Positions 1 to 8,632 of a DNA stretch of 64,000 bases are shown here, one piece after another. The stretch spans positions 1 through 64,000 of the forward strand of contig NZ_JAZKUD010000005.1 of assembly GCF_036625275.1 (NCBI RefSeq), written 5' to 3'. Numbering within the stretch: position 1 is the first letter of the stretch; every line of letters starts with the position of its first letter. The notes beneath the pieces were generated by a model. It made no database searches. It was not told where the DNA came from and saw only the letters and a program-made list of their open reading frames with translations. The position numbers were made by a program, and so were the translations under genes. Origin of the DNA: Accumulibacter sp036625275. GTDB taxonomy: Bacteria; Pseudomonadota; Gammaproteobacteria; Burkholderiales; Rhodocyclaceae.

Positions 1-134
1 AAAGCACATATAGCATTGTTTGTCAAACACAATTATTATAGTTACATGCCTACATCTTTGGCGATTTTCTGATGTTTTACATCAAATCAATGGCTTACTG
101 GAAGGCCTCCGGGAAGGTCCGCCCGAGATCATGT

Positions 135-581
135 TCACTGCGTCTTGTTGATAGGCAGTATCTGGTGGCCCAATACCTCATTATCACTAACCACGTACAG
201 TGTCTGCCCGGCTCTGATGCGGCCATCAATTCTTGCCTTGATTGTCCGCAGGCAATCGCAGCTTGAATCGAATCCGATACCCCGTCTCTTCGTATTAAGA
301 ACCAAGGTGACATGCCCGTACTTTTCCTGCGTAAGCCAAGGTCGTTCAAACTCTGAATCACACGGCAAATAGGTTGTTGCCACAATGAGGTAACGACCAG
401 GACTGCTACTCTCGACCGCTATCGATTCGTTCGCTGAATCTGGATTGCACTTAGCCACTTCTTCGATCGATACTCCCGAATGCAAGGTAAATGTCGTGGA
501 TGAATCGTCATTCGCTTTGTCGCAAGCTGACAGAAGAACTGATGACAAAAGACAGGCGAGAAGCTTGATATATAGCTGCAT
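135..581 (-). CDS. small lipoprotein, candidate immunity partner of the upstream Rhs tip
   Basis: The 148-residue product begins with a short charged stretch, a hydrophobic segment and the lipobox LLSAC, so Cys20 would be lipidated and the protein anchored in a membrane. The mature part is hydrophilic and carries several further cysteines (CNPDS, LPCDSEF, SSCDC). I recognise no family. The ATG lies 6 nt after the stop codon of the Rhs-tip gene, on the same strand, so the two are almost certainly co-transcribed and perhaps translationally coupled. Small genes directly 3' of an Rhs tip usually encode the cognate immunity protein (known for the family); the assignment here rests on position only. 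Base composition is AT-richer than the Rhs core, as for the tip, which fits joint acquisition. Confidence 0.6.
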   Translation of the reverse strand: MQLYIKLLACLLSSVLLSACDKANDDSSTTFTLHSGVSIEEVAKCNPDSANESIAVESSSPGRYLIVATTYLPCDSEFERPWLTQEKYGHVTLVLNTKRRGIGFDSSCDCLRTIKARIDGRIRAGQTLYVVSDNEVLGHQILPINKTQ

Positions 582-587
582 CTCAAT

Positions 588-2564
588 CTAATTCCTCACG
601 CGTCCTTCGTGTGTGAAAGTGTGCCATCCACCAGGGGCAGTGACATTAGGAAAGCGATTTAACGGAAAGCCTTCTCCCAAGGGCGGATAGGGGTGCTGAA
701 GGTCGGTTCCCCAAGGAGTGGTCCACGTGCGTTCATCTGGCGCTACTACAATGCCATCCCTTTGCTTGGCTAGCTGCTCAGCAATTGAGTTATCACCCTG
801 GCCGGTTCTGCAAGCATCGAGAACTACCGGCTCCTTGGGAGTGCACCCTAGATCCTGTAGCAGTCTGTTCAACTGTGCTGCATTGTTCCCGCTTACCGCT
901 TGGCTATTTCCATGAGCAATTACCAAGCAGATTCCTGGGATGTCGGGTGCATTAACAGCGGCCCTGTAGTTCGAGTCGTTTGGCTTAAGAAGAATAATTT
1001 TCCTCAACCCATTCGGGTCCGAAAAGCTGATCGGGTTGCCATCGACATAGGCATAGGGGTTCAACCCCCCCGCCAACCCAATCGAATCACTCTGCACATA
1101 CCTCCCGACGCCGGGGTCATAATCCCTGAAGTAGTTGTAGTGCAGCCCGGTTTCCCGATCGAAGTACTGCCCCGGGAAGCGCAGGTTGATCACCGTCGCC
1201 CGTCCGTCGCCATCCGGGTCCTCTTCCGGCAATGCCATCCCGAACGGCTCACCGGTCGGCAGGTTGCGCCAGACGACGACGTTGGCTTCGTTGGTCGCCA
1301 CCCGCGGCGTGCCGAGGTGATCGCCGTGCAGGTAGAGGATGGTCGGCCCGCTACCAGTGACTGTGATCGCTACGGCCGGGCTGCTGCGCGTCGCGCCGAG
1401 GTAGTCGGTCGCCTTGGCCGTGAGGCTATAACTCCCGGCCGGCACGGCGTTCCAGACGACACTGTAGGGCGCCTCCGTCGCGCTGCCAATCCGCGTCGTT
1501 CCCTGGAAGAACTCGACCTGGGCGATACTGCCGTCGGGGTCGCTGGCCGTCGCGCTGAGCGTGACGGTTGCCGGTGCCGTGAAGCTCTGGTTGGCGAGCG
1601 GGCTGGTCAGGCTGACGTTCGGTGCCTGGTTGGCTGCCTGTACTGTCACCGTGCGGGCCGGGCTGGTCGTCACGCCGCCAGCGCTGTCGGTCGCTTGGGC
1701 GGTCAGGGGGTAACTGCCGGCCGTCGTCGGCGTCCAGAAGAGGGTGTAGGGACGGGCCGTGCTGCCACCGATCAGGGTCGTTCCCTGATAGAAATCGACC
1801 CGTGTGATCGGCGTGTTGACCTCGACGCCGTCAGCGGTTGCACTCACGGAGATGGTCACCGGCAGGGAATAGACGGCGCCATCGGCCGGTGCGGTCAGGC
1901 TGACCGTCGGCGGCGTATTGCTGGCGGTGATGGTGAAATTTCCCAGCGAGCGAGTGATCACGCCGCCGGCGCTGTCGGTGACCGTGACGCTGAGGGTGTA
2001 GTTGCCGGCCGCCGTCGGCGTCCAGGTGAGCGTGTTGAAAGAGGCATGGTTGCTGCCAATCATCGTGTCGCCATCATACAGGTCGACCCGGGTGATCGGC
2101 GTATTGACTTCCCCCCCATTCGCCGCGAGTTTCCACGCCAGGCGAATCGGCAGCGCATAAACGCCGCCGGTCGGACCATACCCCGTCACGCTCGGCGGCG
2201 TGTTGCCGCTGTTCACGGTGATCGTCCGCGCGGCGCTGGTGGTGACGCCGCCGCCGCGGTCGGTGGCCCGGGCGGTGAGGCGGTGACTGCCGGCTGGAAC
2301 GTTGTTCCAGGTGAAGGTGTAGGGACTGGCGGTGAGCGTGGCGAGGACGCTGGCGCCGTCGAGGAACTCGACCTGGGTCAGCGTCGTGCCGGCACGGGCG
2401 GTGGCGGTGGCGCTGACGGTGAGGCTCACCGGGGCGAGGTAGCTACCGGCGGTCGGCGCGCTGAGACTCACCGTCGGGGCGGCCTGGGCCAGGCTGATCA
2501 GGCCGCTCAGGACGAGCAGCAGGAAGGTGGCGAGGTGCCGCCGGGGTTGGCGAAGGCTGGGCAT
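588..2564 (-). CDS. secreted Ig-repeat / Rhs-core protein with cysteine-peptidase-like C-terminal tip
   Basis: The 658-residue product starts with a Sec signal peptide (hydrophobic LLLVLSGLISLAQA, cleavage near residue 28). Four Ig-like repeats of about 95 residues follow, each opening like PTVSLSAPTAG and containing 'VEFxxG' and 'GSYxLTAxATDxxGG' stretches (about 29-405). Next is the end of the Rhs core (LYLHGDHLGTPR, FDRETGLHYNYFRDYDPGVG, ending in the hallmark DPNGL at about 516-520). The tip, residues 521-658, has AHGN (His551) and VLDACRTG (Cys585), a His/Cys pair as in caspase/CHAT-like peptidases. The normal Rhs core immediately N-terminal of LYLHGDHLG is missing here; it ends the upstream broken gene. 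Tip DNA (588-1004) is AT-richer than the rest. Peptidase activity and toxicity are inferences. Confidence 0.8.
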   Translation of the reverse strand: MPSLRQPRRHLATFLLLVLSGLISLAQAAPTVSLSAPTAGSYLAPVSLTVSATATARAGTTLTQVEFLDGASVLATLTASPYTFTWNNVPAGSHRLTARATDRGGGVTTSAARTITVNSGNTPPSVTGYGPTGGVYALPIRLAWKLAANGGEVNTPITRVDLYDGDTMIGSNHASFNTLTWTPTAAGNYTLSVTVTDSAGGVITRSLGNFTITASNTPPTVSLTAPADGAVYSLPVTISVSATADGVEVNTPITRVDFYQGTTLIGGSTARPYTLFWTPTTAGSYPLTAQATDSAGGVTTSPARTVTVQAANQAPNVSLTSPLANQSFTAPATVTLSATASDPDGSIAQVEFFQGTTRIGSATEAPYSVVWNAVPAGSYSLTAKATDYLGATRSSPAVAITVTGSGPTILYLHGDHLGTPRVATNEANVVVWRNLPTGEPFGMALPEEDPDGDGRATVINLRFPGQYFDRETGLHYNYFRDYDPGVGRYVQSDSIGLAGGLNPYAYVDGNPISFSDPNGLRKIILLKPNDSNYRAAVNAPDIPGICLVIAHGNSQAVSGNNAAQLNRLLQDLGCTPKEPVVLDACRTGQGDNSIAEQLAKQRDGIVVAPDERTWTTPWGTDLQHPYPPLGEGFPLNRFPNVTAPGGWHTFTHEGRVRN

Positions 2565-2580
2565 GATCGTTCTCCCCCTG
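2565..2580 (-). promoter_or_regulatory. ribosome-binding leader shared with the upstream Rhs gene
   Basis: Directly before the ATG at 2564 the minus strand reads CAGGGGGAGAACGATC. The broken upstream Rhs gene has CAGGGGGAGAACAAATC before its own ATG at 6213. The near identity includes a GGGGGAG Shine-Dalgarno and supports 2564 and 6213 as true starts. It also suggests the leader was copied from one gene to the other. Confidence 0.6.
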
Positions 2581-2582
2581 CC

Positions 2583-5500
2583 CTATTGAATGATCGCCAG
2601 CGGCTGCTCGCCGAGCCAGACGTAGTTTTGGCGGGGGGTGCCGTCGGGCGCGGTTTCGCTGATCAGCCGGCCTGCCTGGTCGTAGTGGTAGAGGGTGTCT
2701 TCGGCGCCGGTCTTGCGGAGGCGCTGGCCGAGCGGGTCGAGGCGGTAGATGGTGGTGACGCCGGTCAGGCGGCCGCGCGCGTCGTAGGTGAAGGTCTGGC
2801 CGGCACCGTCGGCGGTGGGGCTGCCGTTGGCGTCGTAGGTGTAGGCTTTGGCGTGGCTGCCGGTGATCGCCGTCAGGCGGTGGCTGGTCGGGCTGATGGT
2901 GGTGCTGCGGCTGGCGGCGCCACTGGTCTGGCTCAGGCGGTTGCCGGTGGGGTCGTAGTCGTAGCCGTGGGTGACGCTGGGCAGGACGGCCTGGGTCAGC
3001 CGGTCGAGGGGGTCGTAGCCGTAGGCTGAGGTTGGTCTGGCTGGCGAGGCGCGAGGCGCTGTCGTAGGCGATCTGCCAGGTCTCTTTGCCGAGGGTGTAG
3101 CGGGCCGGCCGGCCATCGGCGTCCTGGCCCCAGGCGAGGAGTTGTCCGGCGCCGTTGGTGAGCTGTTTGAGCCCGCCGGCGGGGTGGTAGGTGATGGCGC
3201 TGGCCAGCGTCTTGACGTCGCCGGCGACGGTGAGCTGGACGTCGCGGATTCGTCCCTGGGCGTCGAGGGTGTAGTCGATCTGTTTGCCGCTCGGCGTGGT
3301 GAGGCCGACGAGGCGTCCTTGGCGGTAGCGGTATTGGGTGACGAAGGAAACGCCGGCGATCTGGCGGGTTTCCTGTGTCAGGCGTCCGTGCCCGTCGTAT
3401 TGGCGGTCGATGGCGGTGAGCAGGGCGTCGGCGGCGTCGCGTTGTTCGAGGCGGGTGAGGCGTCCCTGGCCCGTGGCGCCCTGGTCCCAGATGAAGAGGT
3501 CGCGGCGATCATCGGCGTAGGTGACGCGGGTGAGGCGGTTGAGCGCGTCGTATTGCCGGTGGGTGGTCTGGCCTTTGGCGTCGGTGTGCGTCCGTTCGTT
3601 GCCGGCGGCGTCGAAGGTCTGGCTGCTGGCGCCGCTGTCGGGGGAGTCGAGGCCGCTGGTGTTGCCCAGGCCGTCGATGGTGTAGCGCGTGGCGAGGTTT
3701 CTCGGGTCGGTGACGCGGAGGAGGCGGTGCTGTCCGTCGTAGGCGTACTGGGTGAGGCCGCTGGCGGGGTCGGTGACGCGGATCAGGCGGTTGAGGGCGT
3801 CGAAGGCCTGCGTGGTGCTGCGGGTGCCGGCACCGTGCGGGGTGGTGAGGGTGGTGAGGTTGCCTTGCGGGTCGTAGGCGTAGTCGGCCTGGAGCTGGTC
3901 GAGCGCGCCAAGTTCGCGGGTGAGGCGGCTCAAGGCGTCATGGACGCGCTGGCGGGTCTGGCTGAGGACGTGGGCGGGGTCGCGCCAGTCTTCCTGGACG
4001 CGGTTGCCGGCGGCGTCGAGGGTAAAGGTGAGGGTGTTGCCGAGGGCGTCGGCGATCTGCGTGAGGCGGTGGGCGGGGTCGTAGGTGTAGGCGAGGAAGC
4101 TGCCGTCGGGTAGCGTGAGGCGGGTGAGCTGGCCAGCCGGGTCGGTGGTGTAAGCGGTGTGTTCGTCGCCGACGGTCTGGCCGGTGAGGCGGCCGCGCGG
4201 GTCGTAGGTGAAGGTGGTGACGAGGCCGTTCGGGTCGATCAGGGTGAGCAGCCGGCCGTTCAGGTCGTAGGCGGTGAAGTCGCTACGGTGGCCGAGGGCG
4301 TTGGTGACGCTGGCGAGCTAGCCGCGTTTGCCGGGATCGAGGTCGGCGGCGTCGTGGTAGGTGAAAGTGGTCAGGTCGGCGACGTCGGTGCGCGGGCCGT
4401 CGGCGGTGAGGACCTGGCCGACGCTGTTGTAGGTCCAGGTCCAGGTGCGCGGGGTGCCGACCAGGGGGGCGGCGAAGCCCTGGCTGCCGTTGGCGTCGGG
4501 GGTGGCTTGTTCGCTGCGCGTGAGGAGGTTGCCGGCGGGGTCGTAGGTGAAGGTGGTGCGCTTGAGGGGTTCGGCGAGGCGCAGCGGCAGGCGGTAGCTG
4601 GCGTGCCAGTCGGTGCGGACGGTGCGGGCGTCGGGGGTGCCGGAGGCTTCGATGCGTTGAACTTCGAGGTTGCGGCTGTCGTGGGTGTAGGTGCTGAGGT
4701 GGCCGTTGAAGTCGGTCTGGCTCGCCAAGTTGCCGTTGGGGTCGTAGGTGAAGCGGCGGGTGAGCCCGGGAACCAGGGGCTGGCTGATCGTCGAGACGCG
4801 GTTGGTGCCGAGGAGGTTCTGGAAGGTGTACTGGGTGACGGCGCCGAGGGGGTTCGTGACGGTGCTGCCGGTGATCTTGCCGGCGGCGTCTTTCTGATAG
4901 ACGACCGTGTGGCGGTCGACGCCGCCGGCGTGTTCGCTGCTCGCGGCGAGCGCGCTGGAGTCGTAGGTCCAGCTGGCGTAGGGGGTGGCGTTTTCGTCGG
5001 TGAGGCCGGTGAGCAGCGCGGGCTCGACGTGCCCGCCGACGGTGAGGTGGGTGTAGCGGTAATGGCGCGTGTGGGTGTCGGGATAGGTGACGCTGGCGAG
5101 GTTGCCGTCGGCGTAGGTGTAGGTGATTTTTTCAGCGCTGGGGAGGGTGACTTCGGTCAGGAGATTCTGGGCGTTGTAGGTGAAGCTGAGGCGGCGGCCG
5201 AAGGGGTCCTGGATCTCGGCGAGCCGGTCGCTGCCGGGAACGTAGCGGTAGGTGAGCGAGAGGCCGCCGCGTTCGACGCGGCTGAGGCGCCGGCCGGCGA
5301 GGTCGAAGGTTTCGACGGCGTCGTCGCTGTCGCGGTAGGTCCAGCCGCTGGCGGTCTTTTGCAGTTGGCCGACGATGTCGGCGTCGCTGACCCAGTCGGT
5401 GGTGCTGCCGGGCTGGGGATGGAAGTGCAGGATCTGGCCGTCGCCACGCAGCAGGAGGACGAGGTTGGTGCCGGCGGCGGGGTTGAGCAGGACGTCGTGG

Positions 5501-6213
5501 TTGTGCCGCCAACGGCTGCCCAGGCTGCGTTGGGCAGCACTCTGGGCATGGTAGGGGCTCTGGCTGTGGTAGTCGCGCTCGAAGGTCAAGAGCGAGGCGC
5601 CGCCGAAGCGGTAGTCGGTTTCGCGCTGGACTTTGCAGCCCTGGCCGGGGAGGATCGGGTTGGCGAGGCACAGGTCGGGCGTCTTGACCGGCGGTGGTGG
5701 TGTGCAGATCGCGGAACCGGGTAGCTTGGCCAGCCCACCGGTGCAGCCGCAAGGGATGGGGAAGTCTTCGCCGGGAGCGATCCCTTTCACGAATTCGTCG
5801 GTATAGGTGGCGCTCAGCGGGTGCGCTGCCAGCGAGAAATCGACGGTGGCCACCCCATCGTTGATCGTGCCCCTGAAGCGGTCATCGGCGACCAGGCCCA
5901 GGGATCCACAACGGTTGCGAAAGAGACGCGTGGCATTCGTGCCCCGCACCAACACCGTGTCGGGCGTCCCGTAAAAAGGCGTGTCAATCAGCGAAACCGG
6001 CACTCCCCCTGAGCAACGAAGGCTCGACCCCCGGTACTCGTACGAGCCATCCGTCAACGCCGCAATGGCGAAATATTCGTTGCCAATGATGCTGACGCCG
6101 CTACCGACCGTGCAGGTCGCAGCACCGACCGTCAGTGGCAAGATGGCTGCGCTGAGGAAAACCAAACGAAGCGTGGCACCCCGCGGTCGCCGCAGGCCTG
6201 TGCGGTCGTTCAT
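2583..6213 (-). pseudogene. Rhs/YD-repeat protein gene, interrupted by an amber codon and a frameshift
   Basis: Translation from ATG 6213 gives a Sec signal peptide (RLVFLSAAILPLTVGAA), a Cys-containing N-terminal domain, then many YD repeats (GNLASVTYPD, GRRLSFTYNAQN, GNLLTR). An in-frame TAG at 4318-4320 interrupts the sequence at KRG*LASVTNALG; the same frame then continues with YD repeats. Near 3030-3040 the frame shifts: repeats run to SRLASQTNL in one frame and resume at SAYGYDPLDRL in another, ending with YVWLGEQPLAIIQ and a stop at 2583. Intact Rhs proteins continue from this point into the LYLHxDHLG core, which here begins the separate downstream ORF. Both lesions would need to be real for the gene to be dead; sequencing error is possible in such repetitive GC-rich DNA. 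As read, a product of 631 residues ending at 4318 could still be made. Confidence 0.8.
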
Positions 6214-6230
6214 GATTTGTTCTCCCCCTG
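6214..6230 (-). promoter_or_regulatory. ribosome-binding leader of the broken Rhs gene
   Basis: The minus strand reads CAGGGGGAGAACAAATC before ATG 6213. This selects 6213 over the more upstream in-frame ATG at 6333, whose extra 40 residues (Arg-rich) do not resemble a signal peptide. The leader nearly matches the one at 2565-2580. Confidence 0.6.
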
Positions 6231-6428
6231 GCGGGTTCAAGGTGCGACGCCGGTGAAGAAGGTGTCGGCGATCCCTTTCCGGAACTGCGCGCTCCCGTTT
6301 TCGGCGGGTGGCGTCCGTGAACAGGAGGCTCATGGCACCGACCGAAGGGAAGGCCGATGAAACCCTGATGATCCGAGGGTTACGCTCAAAGTATGAGTTT
6401 TTGCCTTGGGTGTTGTCAACCCTTCATT

Positions 6429-6458
6429 CCTATCAATTTTAGATAAACTATCCCCTTA
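6429..6458. repeat. short dispersed repeat, copy 1
   Basis: CCTATCAATTTTAGATAAAC followed by TATCCCCTTA recurs with few changes at 17259-17289. Both copies are intergenic. Copy 1 lies about 80 bp before the chalcone-isomerase-like gene, so a promoter role cannot be excluded. Confidence 0.6.
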
Positions 6459-6536
6459 CTGCACTGCGGCAGCGGGCGGACACCGCGGTGGGCTTGGCCA
6501 GACCCGTCAGAGCATGTCACCCAAAGGAGATACGTC

Positions 6537-7109
6537 ATGAAACATTTGCTGGTGGCGGCAGTGACCGCCCTGTTTTTCAACCTTGCCACTGCTGTTGAAG
6601 TTGCCGGGGTCAAATTCGATGACAAGACGCGCCTCGGTCCCGGTGAACTGGTGGTCAATGGCGCCGGCCTGCGCAAGAAGGCCGTTTTCAAGGTCTATGC
6701 GATGGCCCTCTATCTGCCGGAGAAAAGCGGCGACGCAGCGGCGGTGCTGGCCGCCAAGGGTGGCAAGCGGATTTCGATCAGTCTGCTGCGCGACCTCTCG
6801 GCACAGCAGTTCGTCGAAGCACTGCAGGAAGGCGTCGCCAACAACCATTCGGAAGTTGAAATGGCAAACCTCAAGGATCGCCTGAAGCAGTTTTCTGATA
6901 CCCTGCTGGCCGCGGGAGAACCCAAGACCGGTACCAGCGTGTTCATCGACTGGCTGCCGGAGACGGGCACACGACTCACCGTCAATGGTCAGGTCAAAGG
7001 CAAAGACCTCGCCGGCGACGATTTCTATAAGGCGCTGCTGAAAATCTGGCTTGGCAACAAGCCGGTCCAGGATGACCTGAAGCAGGCGCTGCTCGGCAAG
7101 GCCTCCTGA
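6537..7109 (+). CDS. chalcone isomerase-like family protein, exported
   Basis: The 190-residue protein has an N-terminal signal peptide (LLVAAVTALFFNLATA, cleavage around residue 19) and then a chalcone-isomerase-like domain: 'VNGAGLRKKAVFKVYAMALY' is the characteristic strand near the N-terminus and 'FYKALLKIWLGNKPVQDDLK' the C-terminal segment. Bacterial members of this family (Chalcone_3 type) are periplasmic and lack a proven enzymatic role; they are not flavonoid enzymes as far as known. Shine-Dalgarno AAAGGAGA lies 7 nt before the ATG. The gene stands 21 bp before ogt on the same strand and may share its transcript. Confidence 0.8.
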   Translation: MKHLLVAAVTALFFNLATAVEVAGVKFDDKTRLGPGELVVNGAGLRKKAVFKVYAMALYLPEKSGDAAAVLAAKGGKRISISLLRDLSAQQFVEALQEGVANNHSEVEMANLKDRLKQFSDTLLAAGEPKTGTSVFIDWLPETGTRLTVNGQVKGKDLAGDDFYKALLKIWLGNKPVQDDLKQALLGKAS

Positions 7110-7130
7110 GGTCCGATCCAGGACACTGCG

Positions 7131-7619
7131 ATGCGCCCTCGGGTCGATCCGGCCGAACCGGCCTTCCAGGCGGTCATCCGCGCGGCGGTGTTCAGCCTCG
7201 GGGTGTGTGGCGACGAGCTAGAAATTCATCGCATCGCCTTTCTTCCGCCAACTGACGAAATGGCCCCTCGGAATCCACTCGCTGAGGAAGTGGCGCGCCA
7301 GTTGTACGCCTACCTGGCGGACGCCGAATCCCCTTTCGTCTTGCCCTTGCGCGCCGCGGGTACGCCTTTTCAGCGCCGCGTCTGGCAGCAGATCGCAGCC
7401 ATTCCGACACACCAGACGCGCAGCTATGGCGAGATCGCCCGGACGCTGCACAGCGCGCCGCGGGCGGTCGGTCAGGCCTGCGCCGCCAACCCCTACCCGG
7501 TGGTCGTTCCCTGCCACCGGGTACTGGCGACGGGCGGCAGATTGGGCGGCTTTGCTCATCAGAACGACGGTTTTCTGCTCGATGTGAAGCGCTGGCTGCT
7601 GGCACATGAAGGCTGCTGA
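7131..7619 (+). CDS. ogt: methylated-DNA--[protein]-cysteine S-methyltransferase
   Basis: The 162-residue protein repairs O6-alkylguanine by moving the alkyl group to its own cysteine. The acceptor motif PCHRV lies at about 125-129 in VVVPCHRVLATGG, preceded by the DNA-binding helix region TRSYGEIARTL and AVGQACAANPYP, and followed by GGFAHQNDG. The N-terminal domain is short and diverged, as in Ogt rather than Ada. The stop codon overlaps the start of xerD by 14 bp, implying coupled translation. Length is typical of Ogt (about 160-175). Confidence 0.9.
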   Translation: MRPRVDPAEPAFQAVIRAAVFSLGVCGDELEIHRIAFLPPTDEMAPRNPLAEEVARQLYAYLADAESPFVLPLRAAGTPFQRRVWQQIAAIPTHQTRSYGEIARTLHSAPRAVGQACAANPYPVVVPCHRVLATGGRLGGFAHQNDGFLLDVKRWLLAHEGC

Positions 7620-8520
7620 GGCCGATCCTGGCGACCTTGCCGAGATCGATCGCTTCTGCGACACGCTCTGGCTGGAAGACGGTCTGGCCAGAGCCTCGCT
7701 CGACAGCTATCGCAGCGACCTGCTGCAACTGACGATCTGGCTGGCGGAGCAGCAACTCGGCAGCCTGTGCGACGTTGACGAAGCGATCCTGATGCGTTTC
7801 ATCGCGATGCTGTCGCAAACCCTGCGCGCTTCCTCGCAGGCACGTTACCTGTCGACGCTGCGCCGCTTCTACCGGTACCAGGTGGCGCAGGGCCAGCGCA
7901 GCCATGATCCGACGCGGAAGATCGCCATGCCGGTGCAATCCTCGCGGCTGCCGAAAGTGCTCTCCGAAGTCCAGGTCGAGCGCCTGCTCGCTGCCCCCCG
8001 GCTCGACACGACGCTCGGGCAGCGTGATCGGGCGATGCTCGAAACGCTCTACGCCACCGGCCTGCGCGTCAGCGAACTGGTCGGCCTCAAGGTGCACGAA
8101 CTCCATCTCGACATGGGCGTGCTGCGTGTTTTCGGCAAGGGCGGCAAGGAGCGCCTGGTACCGCTGGGTGAACAGGCGTGCGACTGGCTGCGCTGCTATC
8201 TGGGCGACGGCCGACCGGCGCTGCTCGCAGGACGCCAGAGCGACGAGGTGTTCGTAACCGGGCGCGGCTCGGCGATGACCCGGCAGGCTTTCTGGCAGTT
8301 GATCAAGCGCTACGCCCTGCAAGCCGGAATGGACCCTGCCCGCCTGTCACCGCACGTACTGCGGCACGCCTTTGCCACGCATCTGCTCAATCATGGGGCC
8401 GACCTGCGCGTCGTGCAACTGCTGCTGGGCCATGCGGACATCTCGACGACGCAGATCTACACCCATGTCGCTCGCGAACGGCTTAAGATCCTGCACGCCC
8501 AACACCATCCGCGCGGCTGA
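7606..8520 (+). CDS. xerD: site-specific tyrosine recombinase XerD
   Basis: The 304-residue protein has the N-terminal SAM-like core-binding domain (about 10-100: ASLDSYRSDLLQL, ARYLSTLRRFYRYQ) and the catalytic domain with the full tyrosine-recombinase set: Arg in ATGLRVSELVGL, Lys in GKGGKERLVPL, HVLR in LSPHVLRHAFATHLL, His in LLGHADIS and the nucleophile Tyr in TTQIYTHV. Length and motif order match XerD, which with XerC resolves chromosome dimers at dif. It overlaps ogt and no phage genes are nearby, so this is the housekeeping enzyme and not an element integrase. XerC is the main alternative; neighbourhood and C-terminus fit XerD better. Confidence 0.9.
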   Translation: MKAAEADPGDLAEIDRFCDTLWLEDGLARASLDSYRSDLLQLTIWLAEQQLGSLCDVDEAILMRFIAMLSQTLRASSQARYLSTLRRFYRYQVAQGQRSHDPTRKIAMPVQSSRLPKVLSEVQVERLLAAPRLDTTLGQRDRAMLETLYATGLRVSELVGLKVHELHLDMGVLRVFGKGGKERLVPLGEQACDWLRCYLGDGRPALLAGRQSDEVFVTGRGSAMTRQAFWQLIKRYALQAGMDPARLSPHVLRHAFATHLLNHGADLRVVQLLLGHADISTTQIYTHVARERLKILHAQHHPRG

Positions 8521-8632
8521 TCGGCCTCGGCGGCGCGGCGCAATGCACCACGAAAGCCCGCTTCGCCCCGACGCGTGGGAAGAGGAAATTCGTGCGTCGC
8601 TGCGACGCACCTTGCACATTAACGAAGCCCGC
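8521..8632. repeat. degenerate remnant of the ~155-bp intergenic repeat
   Basis: The 3' part, ending GAGGAAATTCGTGCGTCGCT and then CACCTTGCACATTAA, aligns with the end of the copy at 29192-29351 (GGGGAGATTCGTGAGCCGCT, then CTTTCACATTAA). The preceding CTTCGCCCCGACGCG also fits. The 5' half is not recognisable. It lies between the convergent xerD and sapC genes and its end overlaps the sapC stop. Confidence 0.4.

Noticed and set aside
1..134. Gene in the first 134 bases
   Set aside because: AT-rich sequence with no convincing frame; the small plus-strand ORF at 72 runs antisense to the lipoprotein gene.
900..3029. 709-codon plus-strand ORF opposite the Rhs genes
   Set aside because: It mirrors the GC-rich Rhs repeats on the other strand; the composition is Arg/Gly-rich, without domain pattern or ribosome site.
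3142..5724. Long plus-strand ORFs (323 and 521 codons) rich in Gly/Val/Ala
   Set aside because: They are antisense to the YD repeats; the periodic VxxGV pattern reflects the repeats in reverse.
7606..8520. XerD as integrase of a genomic island
   Set aside because: It is coupled to ogt, has the housekeeping length and motifs, and no att-like repeats or phage genes flank it.
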